Assembly (NCBI RefSeq): GCF_051660745.1 | Contig: NZ_JBOFQF010000004.1 | Coordinates: 24,487 to 88,486, forward strand | Source of the DNA: Segniliparus sp051660745 | GTDB taxonomy: Bacteria; Actinomycetota; Actinomycetes; Mycobacteriales; Mycobacteriaceae | DNA: 64,000 bases | Direction of reading: 5' to 3' | Shown here: positions 41,339 to 55,280 of the stretch, piece after piece | Layout: every line of letters begins with the position of its first letter | Numbering within the stretch: the first letter of the stretch is position 1 | The notes under the pieces: generated by a model | The model's database searches: none | Seen by the model: the letters and a program-made list of their open reading frames with translations, nothing else | Told to the model about the DNA's origin: nothing | Made by a program: the position numbers and the translations under genes

Positions 41339-41398
41339 GGCCGGACGGTTCATGGCCGGACGGTTCATGGCCGGGAGGTTCATGGCCGGGCGGCTGCC
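41339..41398. repeat. Four 15-bp tandem repeats at the end of the ABC1 kinase gene
   Basis: Units of TGGCCGGACGGTTCA (with G/A changes) repeat four times. Each contains TGA on the minus strand; the ABC1 gene stops at the TGA of the second unit it enters, so the remaining copies are just downstream of it. Confidence 0.8.
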
Positions 41399-42753
41399 CA
41401 AGCGCGGTGCTCGCGTCCGAGCGCGGTTGCAGGCTCTGCGCCGTCGATCCATTCACGGGCGATGGCGCTGAAGTTCAACGCCGGGCGCAGTTGGCTGAGC
41501 AGCGCGACGAGCTGGGCGTCCACCCTGACCCGGAGCGCGTGTTCGTTGGGCAGGTTGACCTGGCGCAGCGCGGCCCCCTCCGGAGTGCCCGAGTCGGTGT
41601 ACACGCTGACGGTCTCGTTGACGACCTCGGGGGTCAGCTCGATCGTCTCGTCGTGGAGGAACCATCGGGTGATCAACGCGAACGCGCCCGCGACGTCGTC
41701 CACGTCGACGGAGTCCTCGATGAGCGCCCCGCGAGCGCGCAACAGCGCGACGAGCCGAGCCCCGTCGCGGGCCGAGATGGCGTGGAAGATGGCGAGCTCG
41801 GCCTCGGCCGTGGCCTCGTCGATGCGCTTGACGAGGCCGAAGTCGAGGAATCCGACACGGCCGTCCGCCAAGAGGAGCACATTGCCGGGATGGGCGTCCC
41901 CGGAGAACATCCGCAAAGCGTAGGGAGCGCTGCCGTAGAAGCGGAAGACGGCCTCGGCGATCCGGTTGCGCTCTCCGAGCGGCCGGTCGTACGCCGAGCT
42001 GAGCGGGCTCCCGTCGAGCCATTCGGTCACGAGCACGCGCCGGGTCGACAGCTCCAGCGCCGGGGCGGGGACGCGGATGAACGGGTGGTCTGTGTAGAAG
42101 TCGGCGAGGGCGCGGGTGCTGGCCGCCTCTTTCTGGTAGTCGAGCTCCTCGGTGAACCGATGGTCCAGCTCTTCGGACAGGCTGCGCACGTCCTGGTCTA
42201 TCTGCAGGACCCTGGAGAACGCGGCGAGGAAGATCCGCAGGTTGCTCAGGTCCGAGCGGATGATCCGCTCGATATCGGGGTACTGCGCTTTGACCGCGAC
42301 TTCTCGTCCGTCGTGCAGCCGGGCCCGGTAGACCTGCCCGATCGAGGCCGCCGCAACGGGTTGCTCGCAGAACTCGGCGAACGTGGCGGGGATCGGCCCG
42401 AGCTCCTGCTCGACGCGGGCGCGCATGATCGCCCAGTCGACGGCAGGCACATTGCTCTGCAGCGCGGCAAGTTTCTCTTGGATCTCCTGGCGCTGGTCGG
42501 GGCCGAACAGCCCGACGTCCATCACGGAGAGCATTTGCCCGAGCTTCACCGCGATGCCGCGCATCGAACCGAGCGCGATGACGAGCCGTTCGACGGCTGC
42601 CATCTTGCGGGCGTCGAGATGCGCCTTCGCCCGAGCCTCGGAGCGGGTGAGGTTCGCCGCGTGGGTGGCGGCCCGCTTCGCGGTCTCCTTCCCGGCGAGC
42701 GCCCCGAGCTGGGCGAGCCGTCCCGTTCGGGAAGTGCGCGTCTTCGGTTCCAC
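41380..42753 (-). CDS. ABC1/UbiB-family atypical kinase-like protein
   Basis: 457 residues from a GTG with GAGAGGAG about 6 bases upstream; a longer frame to 42921 lacks a ribosome-binding site and begins with non-conserved sequence. Family motifs: KLGQMLSVMD (KxGQ, near residue 72), Ala-rich loop AAASIGQVYRA, Lys in VAVKAQYP, EELDYQKEA, and GDAHPGNVL / FLDFG for metal binding. UbiB/ADCK proteins support quinone or lipid metabolism as ATPases; the actual substrate is unknown. The gene converges on tRNA-Leu and its terminator. Confidence 0.88.
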   Translation of the reverse strand: MEPKTRTSRTGRLAQLGALAGKETAKRAATHAANLTRSEARAKAHLDARKMAAVERLVIALGSMRGIAVKLGQMLSVMDVGLFGPDQRQEIQEKLAALQSNVPAVDWAIMRARVEQELGPIPATFAEFCEQPVAAASIGQVYRARLHDGREVAVKAQYPDIERIIRSDLSNLRIFLAAFSRVLQIDQDVRSLSEELDHRFTEELDYQKEAASTRALADFYTDHPFIRVPAPALELSTRRVLVTEWLDGSPLSSAYDRPLGERNRIAEAVFRFYGSAPYALRMFSGDAHPGNVLLLADGRVGFLDFGLVKRIDEATAEAELAIFHAISARDGARLVALLRARGALIEDSVDVDDVAGAFALITRWFLHDETIELTPEVVNETVSVYTDSGTPEGAALRQVNLPNEHALRVRVDAQLVALLSQLRPALNFSAIAREWIDGAEPATALGREHRAWAAARP

Positions 42754-43037
42754 GGGGCGCTCCTCTCCTTGGTCGCCGTGCCGCGTTGAAATGCCGCCAG
42801 GCGGTGGCTTTCGCCGCCCCAGTTCTATCACGCCGCCCGTCATAAACCTCCGGCAAGGTGACATGCGACACTTGTCGCAGGCGTCGGCGGCGGCGCGTGT
42901 GGGCGCCGCGCTTGTGATCACGTTGTTTGTCCGCGCGAGCGTGATTTATGTATCACCGGCCGGCACTAGCGTCGCGCCACAACTTGCCGTATCCTCTGCT
43001 CAGACAGACCGTCGAGACCGAAGGAATTCCAAACATC
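42754..43037. promoter_or_regulatory. Intergenic region between ABC1 kinase and secreted protein genes
   Basis: 284 bases containing the divergent control sequences. TATCCT near 42980 is a candidate -10 for the plus-strand secreted protein, with a leader of about 50 bases and AAGGAA before its ATG. No RNA gene or conserved ORF is apparent. Confidence 0.4.
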
Positions 43038-43553
43038 ATGGGGAAACGACACCTCGTACTCGCTGCAAGCGTAGCCCTGCTCGGCTCGGCCGCGCTTGGC
43101 GTGGCCCCGGCCTCGGCGGAACCCGACAAGGCTGCCTGCAAGTCTTTGAGCGACCTGCAGCCGAGGCTTGAGGCGCTGGTCTCCAGCGTCAACGGCGTCA
43201 GCTCCAAAGAGCGCGACAGCCGCGAGGGCACTGAAGACCCCGAGGCGAAACTCGCGTCTCGGGAGAACCAGCTCAGCCAGACCATCGACCTCCAGAACGC
43301 GGGCGCGGACCAAATGCGCGGCGTGGCGGACTCTGTGGAGAACCCACAGGTGTCGGGTGTGCTGAGCAACTGGGCAGACTCGCTCAACAGCTTCTCGGAG
43401 GCGCTGCAAGGGCGCATCGACGACGGCCTCGACGACGATCCGGACCCGAAGACCGCGTCTTGGCTGCACGCCGCCGCGATGCGGGTGAACCTGGCTGCGG
43501 ACGCCTACCGTGCGACGCTGAAGTCGGTTTGCGCCGCTCCTCCCTCCTCCTGA
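43038..43553 (+). CDS. Small secreted protein of unknown function
   Basis: 171 residues. The signal peptide MGKRHLVLAASVALLGSAAL with APASA before the predicted cleavage (about residue 29) is clear. The mature part is hydrophilic and helical, with a Cys near each end (KAACKSL and LKSVC) that may form a disulphide. No domain recognised. ATG 43038 was chosen for the signal peptide and an AAGGAATT upstream; longer frames add non-conserved sequence. gltB starts 29 bases after its stop. Confidence 0.75.
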   Translation: MGKRHLVLAASVALLGSAALGVAPASAEPDKAACKSLSDLQPRLEALVSSVNGVSSKERDSREGTEDPEAKLASRENQLSQTIDLQNAGADQMRGVADSVENPQVSGVLSNWADSLNSFSEALQGRIDDGLDDDPDPKTASWLHAAAMRVNLAADAYRATLKSVCAAPPSS

Positions 43554-43582
43554 CGACCCCCTAACCGTTTGAGCACCACCAG

Positions 43583-49585
<6,003 letters not shown>

Positions 49586-49586
<1 letters not shown>

Positions 49587-50020
49587 TGCCCTGGCCCATG
49601 CGCGCGGAGGCCGAGACGCTCAAGCGGCAGTTCGGCCTGGCGCGTGTCGCCAGATTGGCCTCGGCGGACGAGTCCGCCCGCCCGCATCTCGTGCCGGTGG
49701 TCTTCGCGCTCCGCGGCGATGTCGTGGTGATCGCGGTCGACCACAAGCCGAAATCCACTGCCGCGCTCAAGCGGATCAGCAACATCCAGGCGAACGACCA
49801 GGTCAGTTTGTTGGTCGACGGATATGACGACGCGGACTGGACTCGGCTTTGGTGGACCAGGATCGACGGAACGGCGCGCATCGTGGCCGAAGGGGCGGAC
49901 CACGCGAAGGCTGTCGCCTGGCTCTGCGAGAAATACCAGCAGTACCGGGACTTCCCGCCAACCGGCCAGGTGATCTGGATCGAGATCACGACAGTGAGGG
50001 GATGGTCCCACCACGGCTAA
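49586..50020 (+). CDS. PPOX-class F420-dependent enzyme, Rv0121-like
   Basis: 144 residues, the same length I recall for M. tuberculosis Rv0121c. It is a split beta-barrel flavin/deazaflavin protein: ARLASADESARPHLVPVVF, IAVDHKPK (phosphate contact), LWWTRIDGTARI and KYQQYRDFPPTG match that subfamily. It may bind F420 and reduce an unknown substrate. Its ATG overlaps the gltD stop, so it is co-translated with glutamate synthase, an unusual partner. Confidence 0.88.
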
Positions 50021-50061
50021 GCCGATTCCGTCATGCGGGCGGCTGGTCGCCGGTCTCGCCG

Positions 50062-50649
50062 TCAGTCTCGGCGCATCGCCCAGAGCGTCGGCCCCGTGCG
50101 CGTCGGACGGATCTCTGCGACCACCCGGAACCCGAAGCGTTCGTAGAGCGGGTTGTTCAGGATGTTCGAGCTCTCCAAGTATGCCGGGCCCTTGATTCGG
50201 TCGAGCCGGTGCCGCAACAGCTCCGAGCCGACTCCCCGGCCAGAGACTGCCGCGCCGATGGAGGCGAGGTACCAGTGCGGCTCTTTCGGTCGCACGTTGT
50301 GGACCGCTCGCGCCAAACTCACTCCTCGGAACAGGCGTGTCCGCACTGCGTTCGTGAGGACGGGCAGCGCTCGGAGCACCTGTGAGGCGGGCGGCTCGAA
50401 TCCCGGCGGGTCCCAGAACGCGGCTCCGACTGCGACCCCGTTCTCGTAGAGCAGGTCGGAGCCCTCGGCCGCTCCATGCAGCGCCAAGTCCATGCCGCGG
50501 AACGCGGTCGCGTCGCGCCGGGGGTCGGAGATCGCCCAGCGCGTCACCGGGTCGTTCGCGAACGCGGTCGCGAGGACGCGGTACGCCTCGCTCCGATTTT
50601 CCTTGCCGATCGGCGCGATGAGCCGCGCAGGGGATTGCGGATGTGACAT
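50062..50649 (-). CDS. GNAT-family N-acetyltransferase
   Basis: 195 residues from ATG 50649, which lies 7 bases after a minus-strand TAGACT; a TTG two codons upstream is less likely. N-terminal RVLATAFANDPVTRW and the acetyl-CoA-binding segment SIGAAVSGRGVGSELLRHRLD near residue 135, then LESSNILNNPLYERFGF, are typical of a GNAT group widespread in actinobacteria. Substrate unknown. Converges with the PPOX gene. Confidence 0.85.
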   Translation of the reverse strand: MSHPQSPARLIAPIGKENRSEAYRVLATAFANDPVTRWAISDPRRDATAFRGMDLALHGAAEGSDLLYENGVAVGAAFWDPPGFEPPASQVLRALPVLTNAVRTRLFRGVSLARAVHNVRPKEPHWYLASIGAAVSGRGVGSELLRHRLDRIKGPAYLESSNILNNPLYERFGFRVVAEIRPTRTGPTLWAMRRD

Positions 50650-50656
50650 GCGCAAT

Positions 50657-50662
50657 AGTCTA
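50657..50662 (-). promoter_or_regulatory. -10 hexamer TAGACT, leaderless geometry
   Basis: Minus-strand TAGACT, ATTGCGC, then ATG of the GNAT gene. The rest of the gap to wzt (50663-50846) has no gene; an A-rich stretch at 50815-50838 lies just past the wzt stop. Confidence 0.45.
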
Positions 50663-50846
50663 GTGATACATGGCGGTGTGCGGCAGCTGGACGTTCTAAT
50701 CGGGGTTGGCGAGGCGGCGCTGTCCGGTCGGGCTGGTCAGGCTGGTCCAGCGGACGGCGCCTGAGGCAACCCCCTCACATCGTCCGTATGTTCTATTGCA
50801 CTCGAAAATACCAGGCAGAACAAGGAAAATAAGAAAAACCGCCTCG

Positions 50847-51635
50847 CTAGTTCCAGTCGGGATTCGCGAGCACCTTGGCCACGCTCGCGCCTGCGGCAGG
50901 CCCCTCGTACGCGGTGATGACTTCCTCGATCCCACCGGTTTTGCGGATATTGCCGTGGTCCACCCAGATCGCGTGGTCGCAGAACTGGGCGAGGAACTCG
51001 TTGGAGTGGCTGGAGAAGACGAGGATCCCCGAGCGGCGGACCAGGGCCTGCAGGCGCTCGCGGGCCTTCTTCATGAAGTCCGCGTCCACCGCGCCGATGC
51101 CCTCGTCCAAGAGCAGGATCTCCGGGTCGATGCTGGTCACCACGCCCAAGGCGAGGCGGATCCGCATGCCGTTCGAGTAGGTCCGCAGCGGCATGTTGAG
51201 GTAGTCGCCGAGCTCGGAGAACTCGGCGATCTCGTCCATCTTGCGGAGCATCGACTTGCGGTTCTGGCCGAGGAACAGCCCCCGGATGATGATGTTCTCG
51301 TAGCCCGAGGTCTCGGGGTCCATCCCGACGCCGAGGTCGAAGACCGGGGCCACCCGGCCCCGCACCACGGCGGTGCCCCTGGTTGGCTCGTAGATCCCCG
51401 CGAGCAGCCGCAGCAGCGTCGATTTCCCGGCGCCGTTGTGCCCGACGAGGCCGATGCGGTCGCCCTCCTTGAGCGAGAGCGTGACGTTGCGCAGCGCCTC
51501 GACGATGGGGAATTTGCTCGACCCCGCGATTGAGCCGCCCGCCTTGCTGAGCACGGCCTTTTTCAGGGAGCGGGTTTTGGCGTCGAAGATGGGGATCTCG
51601 ACCCAAGCCTGGTGGAGATCAACGCTTACGGTCAT
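50847..51635 (-). CDS. wzt: Galactan exporter ATPase Wzt (RfbE)
   Basis: 262 residues. ABC ATPase of the polysaccharide-export type: Walker A GHNGAGKST near residue 73, degenerate signature YSNGMRIRLALG, Walker B ILLLDEGIGAVD and switch His in FSSHSNE. It matches Rv3781, which with Wzm exports lipid-linked galactan for arabinogalactan assembly. The C-terminus is short, without the carbohydrate-binding extension of O-antigen Wzt. A Shine-Dalgarno (AGAAGGA) precedes the ATG. Confidence 0.92.
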   Translation of the reverse strand: MTVSVDLHQAWVEIPIFDAKTRSLKKAVLSKAGGSIAGSSKFPIVEALRNVTLSLKEGDRIGLVGHNGAGKSTLLRLLAGIYEPTRGTAVVRGRVAPVFDLGVGMDPETSGYENIIIRGLFLGQNRKSMLRKMDEIAEFSELGDYLNMPLRTYSNGMRIRLALGVVTSIDPEILLLDEGIGAVDADFMKKARERLQALVRRSGILVFSSHSNEFLAQFCDHAIWVDHGNIRKTGGIEEVITAYEGPAAGASVAKVLANPDWN

Positions 51636-51666
51636 GCCATTCCTTCTTTCAGGATCAGTCCTTGCA

Positions 51667-52530
51667 TCACACCCAGTAGGCGACGCGGGAACGGTACTGC
51701 CGCATCACGACGAGCATGAACCCGAAGCCGAGAACGGTGATCGCGAGCACGATCCACCAGTGGTACGCCGCCTGCGGGGCGCCGAGCATCGGGGCGCGCA
51801 GGATGTCCACGAAGTGGTAGAGCGGGTTGATCTCCACGAGCCGGGCCCGCTTTGCGGTGTCGCCGCCCTGCTTGACCAGTCCGTCCGTCGTCCAGACGAT
51901 CGGGGTCAGGTAGAAGAGCAGCTGGGTGACGTTCGCGACCATCGGCACCACGTCCCGGAACCGGGTCGCGATGATCCCCGCGACCATGGCCACCCAGACG
52001 GCGTTGGCCAGCAGCAGGGCGAGCGCGGGGAAGGCGAGGAGCATCGACCACGACCAGTGCTTCGGCGGGAAGATGGCCATGAGGACGACGTAGATGGCGA
52101 AGTTGTGCGCCATGAGCAGGGCTTGCCGCCAGATGAGCCGGTAGACGTGCACGCTGATCGGCGCGGGCAGCTGCTTGATGATGCCCTCGTTCGCGATGAA
52201 GACCTCCGAGCCTTCCTCGATCGAGTTCTGGATGAGGTTCCAGATGATGAGGCCGACTGTGACGTGCGGCAGGAAGGTGCGCAGATCGACGCCGAGCAGC
52301 ATGGAGTACAACAGCGCCAGGCAGATGGCGATGGTCCCGGTGGAGATCGTGATCCAGAACGGGCCGAGCACCGAGCGCCGGTAGCGCTGCTTGATGTCTT
52401 GCCAGCCGAGCTGCAGCCACAGCTCGTGGTCGGCGAAACCGCGCCGCAGGTCGCCCCACGCGCGGCGGAAAGAGCGGGAGGAGGCCCTGGCGGAGACGAA
52501 TCCCTGGGCTACGGGCGTGAGTGTGGTCAT
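51667..52530 (-). CDS. wzm: Galactan exporter membrane subunit Wzm (RfbD)
   Basis: 287 residues from ATG MTTLTPVAQ; longer frames run into bpa. ABC-2 type permease with six spans (about 55-280), preceded by an amphipathic segment LRRGFADHELWLQLGWQDIKQRYRRSVLGPFW, a hallmark of this family. It pairs with Wzt 31 bases downstream. In M. tuberculosis glfT1 lies between the two genes; it is absent here. A 12-bp palindrome (52548-52559) lies 18 bases before its start. Confidence 0.92.
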   Translation of the reverse strand: MTTLTPVAQGFVSARASSRSFRRAWGDLRRGFADHELWLQLGWQDIKQRYRRSVLGPFWITISTGTIAICLALLYSMLLGVDLRTFLPHVTVGLIIWNLIQNSIEEGSEVFIANEGIIKQLPAPISVHVYRLIWRQALLMAHNFAIYVVLMAIFPPKHWSWSMLLAFPALALLLANAVWVAMVAGIIATRFRDVVPMVANVTQLLFYLTPIVWTTDGLVKQGGDTAKRARLVEINPLYHFVDILRAPMLGAPQAAYHWWIVLAITVLGFGFMLVVMRQYRSRVAYWV

Positions 52531-52547
52531 CGTCTCGCTCTCTGTGT

Positions 52548-52559
52548 CGCTTGCAAGCG
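52548..52559. promoter_or_regulatory. 12-bp palindrome between bpa and wzm
   Basis: CGCTTGCAAGCG is a perfect palindrome in the 29-base gap after the bpa stop. It could be an operator or a short hairpin; nothing else supports a role. Confidence 0.3.
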
Positions 52560-53027
52560 TCAAAGATACTGCCCGGAGCCCGCCGCGCCGGTGTGCCCCG
52601 GCGGCAGGGCCTCGTGTCGCGATTGCTCGAATTGCGCGCGGGCGGCGAGCTGCTGCGCGATGAGCGTGGTCTGGATGCCGTGGAAAAGGCCTTCGAGCCA
52701 GCCGACGAGCTGGGCCTGCGCGATGCGCAGCTCGTCCTCGGTCGGGGTCTCGCCTTCGGAGAACGGGAGGGTGATGCGTTCGAGCTCCTCGCGCATCGCG
52801 GGCGAGAGGCCGTCCTGCAGCTCCTGGATGGAGCGGGTGTGGATCTCGCGGAGCCTGCTGCGGGCCGCCTCGTTGAGCGGAGCGGACTTCACCTCTTCGA
52901 GCAGCTGTTTGACCATGGAGCCGATCCGCATCACCTTGGCGGGCTGTTCGACCAGTTCGTCTGCCTCTTCCCCGGCCTGCGGCTGGGTCAGGACGACGAT
53001 CCGTTGTGGGTAGTTCTCCTCGCTCAT
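52560..53027 (-). CDS. bpa: Bacterial proteasome activator Bpa (PafE)
   Basis: 155 residues. Bpa forms a ring that docks on the 20S proteasome and opens it without ATP. The helical core (about 30-130: MRIGSMVKQLLEEVKSAPLNEAARSRL, then LVGWLEGLFHGIQTTLIAQQL) matches Rv3780, and the last four residues are GQYL, the conserved proteasome-docking tail. The gene also lies beside wzt/wzm in M. tuberculosis (Rv3780-Rv3783). It implies that the organism has a proteasome. It starts 24 bases after the E2 gene. Confidence 0.93.
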   Translation of the reverse strand: MSEENYPQRIVVLTQPQAGEEADELVEQPAKVMRIGSMVKQLLEEVKSAPLNEAARSRLREIHTRSIQELQDGLSPAMREELERITLPFSEGETPTEDELRIAQAQLVGWLEGLFHGIQTTLIAQQLAARAQFEQSRHEALPPGHTGAAGSGQYL

Positions 53028-53051
53028 GGCTCCATTGTCCCATGCCCGGGA

Positions 53052-54203
53052 CTAGGACAGGGCGAGGACTCGGGCCGGGTTTTCCAGGACGGCCCCGACC
53101 GAGGCGAGGAGTTTCGCGGCCGATTCCCCGTCGGCCACCCGGTGGTCGACGGAGAGGCTGAGCGGGCAGACCTGGCGGACGGCCAGCTCGCCGCGCGCCG
53201 CCCAGGGGCGGGGCGAGATTGCGCCGACGCAGAGGATCGCGGCCTCGCCGGGATTGATGATCGCCGTCCCGCCGTCAACGCCGAACACCCCGACGTTGGT
53301 GATGGTGATGGTGCCGCCGGTGAACAGGCTCGGGGCGGCGCGGCCCTCGCGAGCCCGCGTCACGGCGTCGTCCAGCGCGGCGGCCAGCTCGGCGAGGTTG
53401 AGCCGCTCGGCGTGTTTGACGTTCGGGACCACCAGGCCTCGGGGGGTGGCCGTCGCGAAGCCGAGGTTGACCGCGTTGCGGGTGACGATGGTGTTGTCGC
53501 TCTCGTCCCAGCTGGCCCCCAGCGCCGGCTGCTCGCGCAGCGCCAGCACGAGCGCGCGGGCCACGAGCGCGAGCGGGGTGAGTTTTCGGTCCGCGTACTC
53601 CGGCATGGACCGCAGGTCCTCGACCAGCTCGACGGTCGCGGTGGCGTCGACGGAGAGGAAGACTGTGGCGTGCGGGGCGGTGAACGCGCTGCGCGTCATG
53701 GCCTCGGCCGTTCGGCGGCGCAGGCCGGTGACCGGCGTCCTCGTCTCGGTGTCCGCGTCGGGGCGCTGCCGCGCTCGGCCTCGGTACGAGATCGGGGCGG
53801 TCCGCTCGCCCCTGCGGCTGGCCGGGGCCGCGCCGACCCCGTAGCCCACCAGCACGGGGACGCGCTCTTCGGGATGTGCCTGCGCAGGACCCGCCAGCGC
53901 GGGACTCGTCGGCGCGTGCCCGTTGTGCCCGGTCTTCGCCGCCGGGGGCGGGGCTGTGGCGTCCCCCGAGGCCTCCTCGATGGCGATGATCGGCGAGCCG
54001 ACGGGCACGACGGCCCCCTCCTCGGCGAGCAAGGCGGTCACGAAGCCCGAGTACGGCGACGGCAGCTCCACGAGCGCTTTGGCGGTCTCCACCTCCGCGA
54101 CGACCTGATTGAGCGCGACCTGTTCGCCGACGTGGACCCGCCACGACACGATCTCCGCGTCGGCGAGCCCCTCGCCGAGGTCCGGCAAGAGGAATGTGCT
54201 CAT
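53052..54203 (-). CDS. bkdC: 2-oxoacid dehydrogenase E2 (lipoyl acyltransferase)
   Basis: 383 residues. Lipoyl domain 1-75 with the lipoyl Lys in EVETAKALVEL (near residue 42); catalytic domain about 155-383 with the active-site SVDHRVADG near residue 358. The linker between them is about 75 residues; it contains VPVLVGYG, as in relatives, but then goes straight from RGRARQRPDADTE into the catalytic domain. I cannot find the ~35-residue E3-binding domain. It resembles Rv2495c (BkdC), the branched-chain 2-oxoacid complex. Confidence 0.9.
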   Translation of the reverse strand: MSTFLLPDLGEGLADAEIVSWRVHVGEQVALNQVVAEVETAKALVELPSPYSGFVTALLAEEGAVVPVGSPIIAIEEASGDATAPPPAAKTGHNGHAPTSPALAGPAQAHPEERVPVLVGYGVGAAPASRRGERTAPISYRGRARQRPDADTETRTPVTGLRRRTAEAMTRSAFTAPHATVFLSVDATATVELVEDLRSMPEYADRKLTPLALVARALVLALREQPALGASWDESDNTIVTRNAVNLGFATATPRGLVVPNVKHAERLNLAELAAALDDAVTRAREGRAAPSLFTGGTITITNVGVFGVDGGTAIINPGEAAILCVGAISPRPWAARGELAVRQVCPLSLSVDHRVADGESAAKLLASVGAVLENPARVLALS

Positions 54204-54233
54204 CTGGCTCCCTTTCTCTCCACGGCGCGACGG

Positions 54234-55280
54234 TCAGTGGCCGAGCGCTTGGTCGACGGCGTCGAGGACGCGGTCGACGTCGGGCAGGTGGTGGCGTTCG
54301 AGGCGGCACGGGGGATAGGGCACGAAGAAGCCGCCGACGCGCAGCGCCGGGGCGCGCATCACGTCGAAGCAGCGCTCGGTGGTCCGCGCGGCGACTTCCG
54401 CGCCGAGTCCGAGGAAGACCGGGGCCTCGTGGACGACGACGAGCCTGCCGGTCTTGCGCACAGAGCGCTCGACAGCCGGGAAATCGATCGGCGACAGCGA
54501 GCGAAGGTCGACCACTTCGAGCGAGACTCCCTCCTCGCGCGCCGTCCTGGCGGCGGCGACAGCCGTGGAGACGGTGGGGCCGTACGCGACGAGGGTGGCG
54601 TCGGAGCCGTCCACGACCACCCTGGCGGCATGCAGCGGCGGGGCGGCGGCGAGGGGCGCGCCCATGTCCACAGGGCCTTTCTCCCAATACAGGCGTTTGG
54701 GCTCGAAGAAGACCACCGGGTCGGGGGAGAGGATCGCCTGCTGGACCATGGTGTACGCGTCGGCGGCGTTGCTGGGGGTGACCACGCGCAGGCCGGGGGT
54801 GTGCGCGAAATAGGCCTCGGGCGACTCTGAGTGGTGCTCCACCGCGCCGATGCCGCCGCCGTACGGGATGCGGATGGTCAGCGGGACGTCCACGGTCCCT
54901 TTGGTCCGGTAGCGGATCTTGGCGGCCTGGGACACGATCTGGTCGAAAGCCGGGTACACGAACCCGTCGAACTGGATCTCACATACCGGGCGGAACCCGC
55001 GCAGCGCGAGCCCTATCGCCGTGCCGACGATGCCCGACTCCGCAAGCGGGGTGTCGATGACCCGGTTCTCGCCGAACTCGCGCCACAGCCCGTCGGTCAC
55101 GCGGAAGACGCCGCCGAGCTTGCCGACGTCCTCGCCCATCAGGATCACCTTGGGGTCGTCGGACATCGCTTTGCGCAGGCCCTCGTTGAGCGCCTTGGCG
55201 AGCGGCTTCGGCTCGTCCTGGGAGACGGCCTGGCGCTTGGGGTCCGAGGGGCGCCGCTGCGGCCCGATCACTGCGGTCAT
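54234..55280 (-). CDS. bkdB: 2-oxoacid dehydrogenase E1 beta subunit
   Basis: 348 residues. Pyrimidine-binding transketolase fold (about 25-200: MGEDVGKLGGVFRVT, DTPLAESGIVGTAIGLA, QFDGFVYPAFDQIVSQ) and C-terminal domain (VVDLRSLSPIDFPAVERSVRKTG, residues about 250-275). It forms the alpha2beta2 ThDP-dependent decarboxylase with the product of the gene whose stop it overlaps (ATGA). Probable substrates are branched-chain 2-oxoacids, although pyruvate is possible. Confidence 0.92.
   Translation of the reverse strand: MTAVIGPQRRPSDPKRQAVSQDEPKPLAKALNEGLRKAMSDDPKVILMGEDVGKLGGVFRVTDGLWREFGENRVIDTPLAESGIVGTAIGLALRGFRPVCEIQFDGFVYPAFDQIVSQAAKIRYRTKGTVDVPLTIRIPYGGGIGAVEHHSESPEAYFAHTPGLRVVTPSNAADAYTMVQQAILSPDPVVFFEPKRLYWEKGPVDMGAPLAAAPPLHAARVVVDGSDATLVAYGPTVSTAVAAARTAREEGVSLEVVDLRSLSPIDFPAVERSVRKTGRLVVVHEAPVFLGLGAEVAARTTERCFDVMRAPALRVGGFFVPYPPCRLERHHLPDVDRVLDAVDQALGH

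Noticed and set aside
41339..41398. Array-like 15-bp repeats considered as a CRISPR or origin iteron array
   Set aside because: Units are directly adjacent without spacers and too short for CRISPR; no cas, dnaA or rep genes are nearby.
42863..43171. About 100-codon ORF starting MRHLSQASAAARVG before the secreted protein gene
   Set aside because: It overlaps the signal-peptide gene in another frame, turns Arg-rich, and has no family resemblance.
50692..50713. Possible duplicated fragment of the wzt 3' end (LANPD-coding, about 17 of 22 bases alike) 158 bases downstream
   Set aside because: Too short and imperfect to separate from chance in GC-rich sequence; no similarity beyond it.
52548..52559. 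Palindrome CGCTTGCAAGCG as a firm operator
   Set aside because: 12-bp palindromes arise by chance at this scale and no regulator gene is adjacent; listed only at low confidence.
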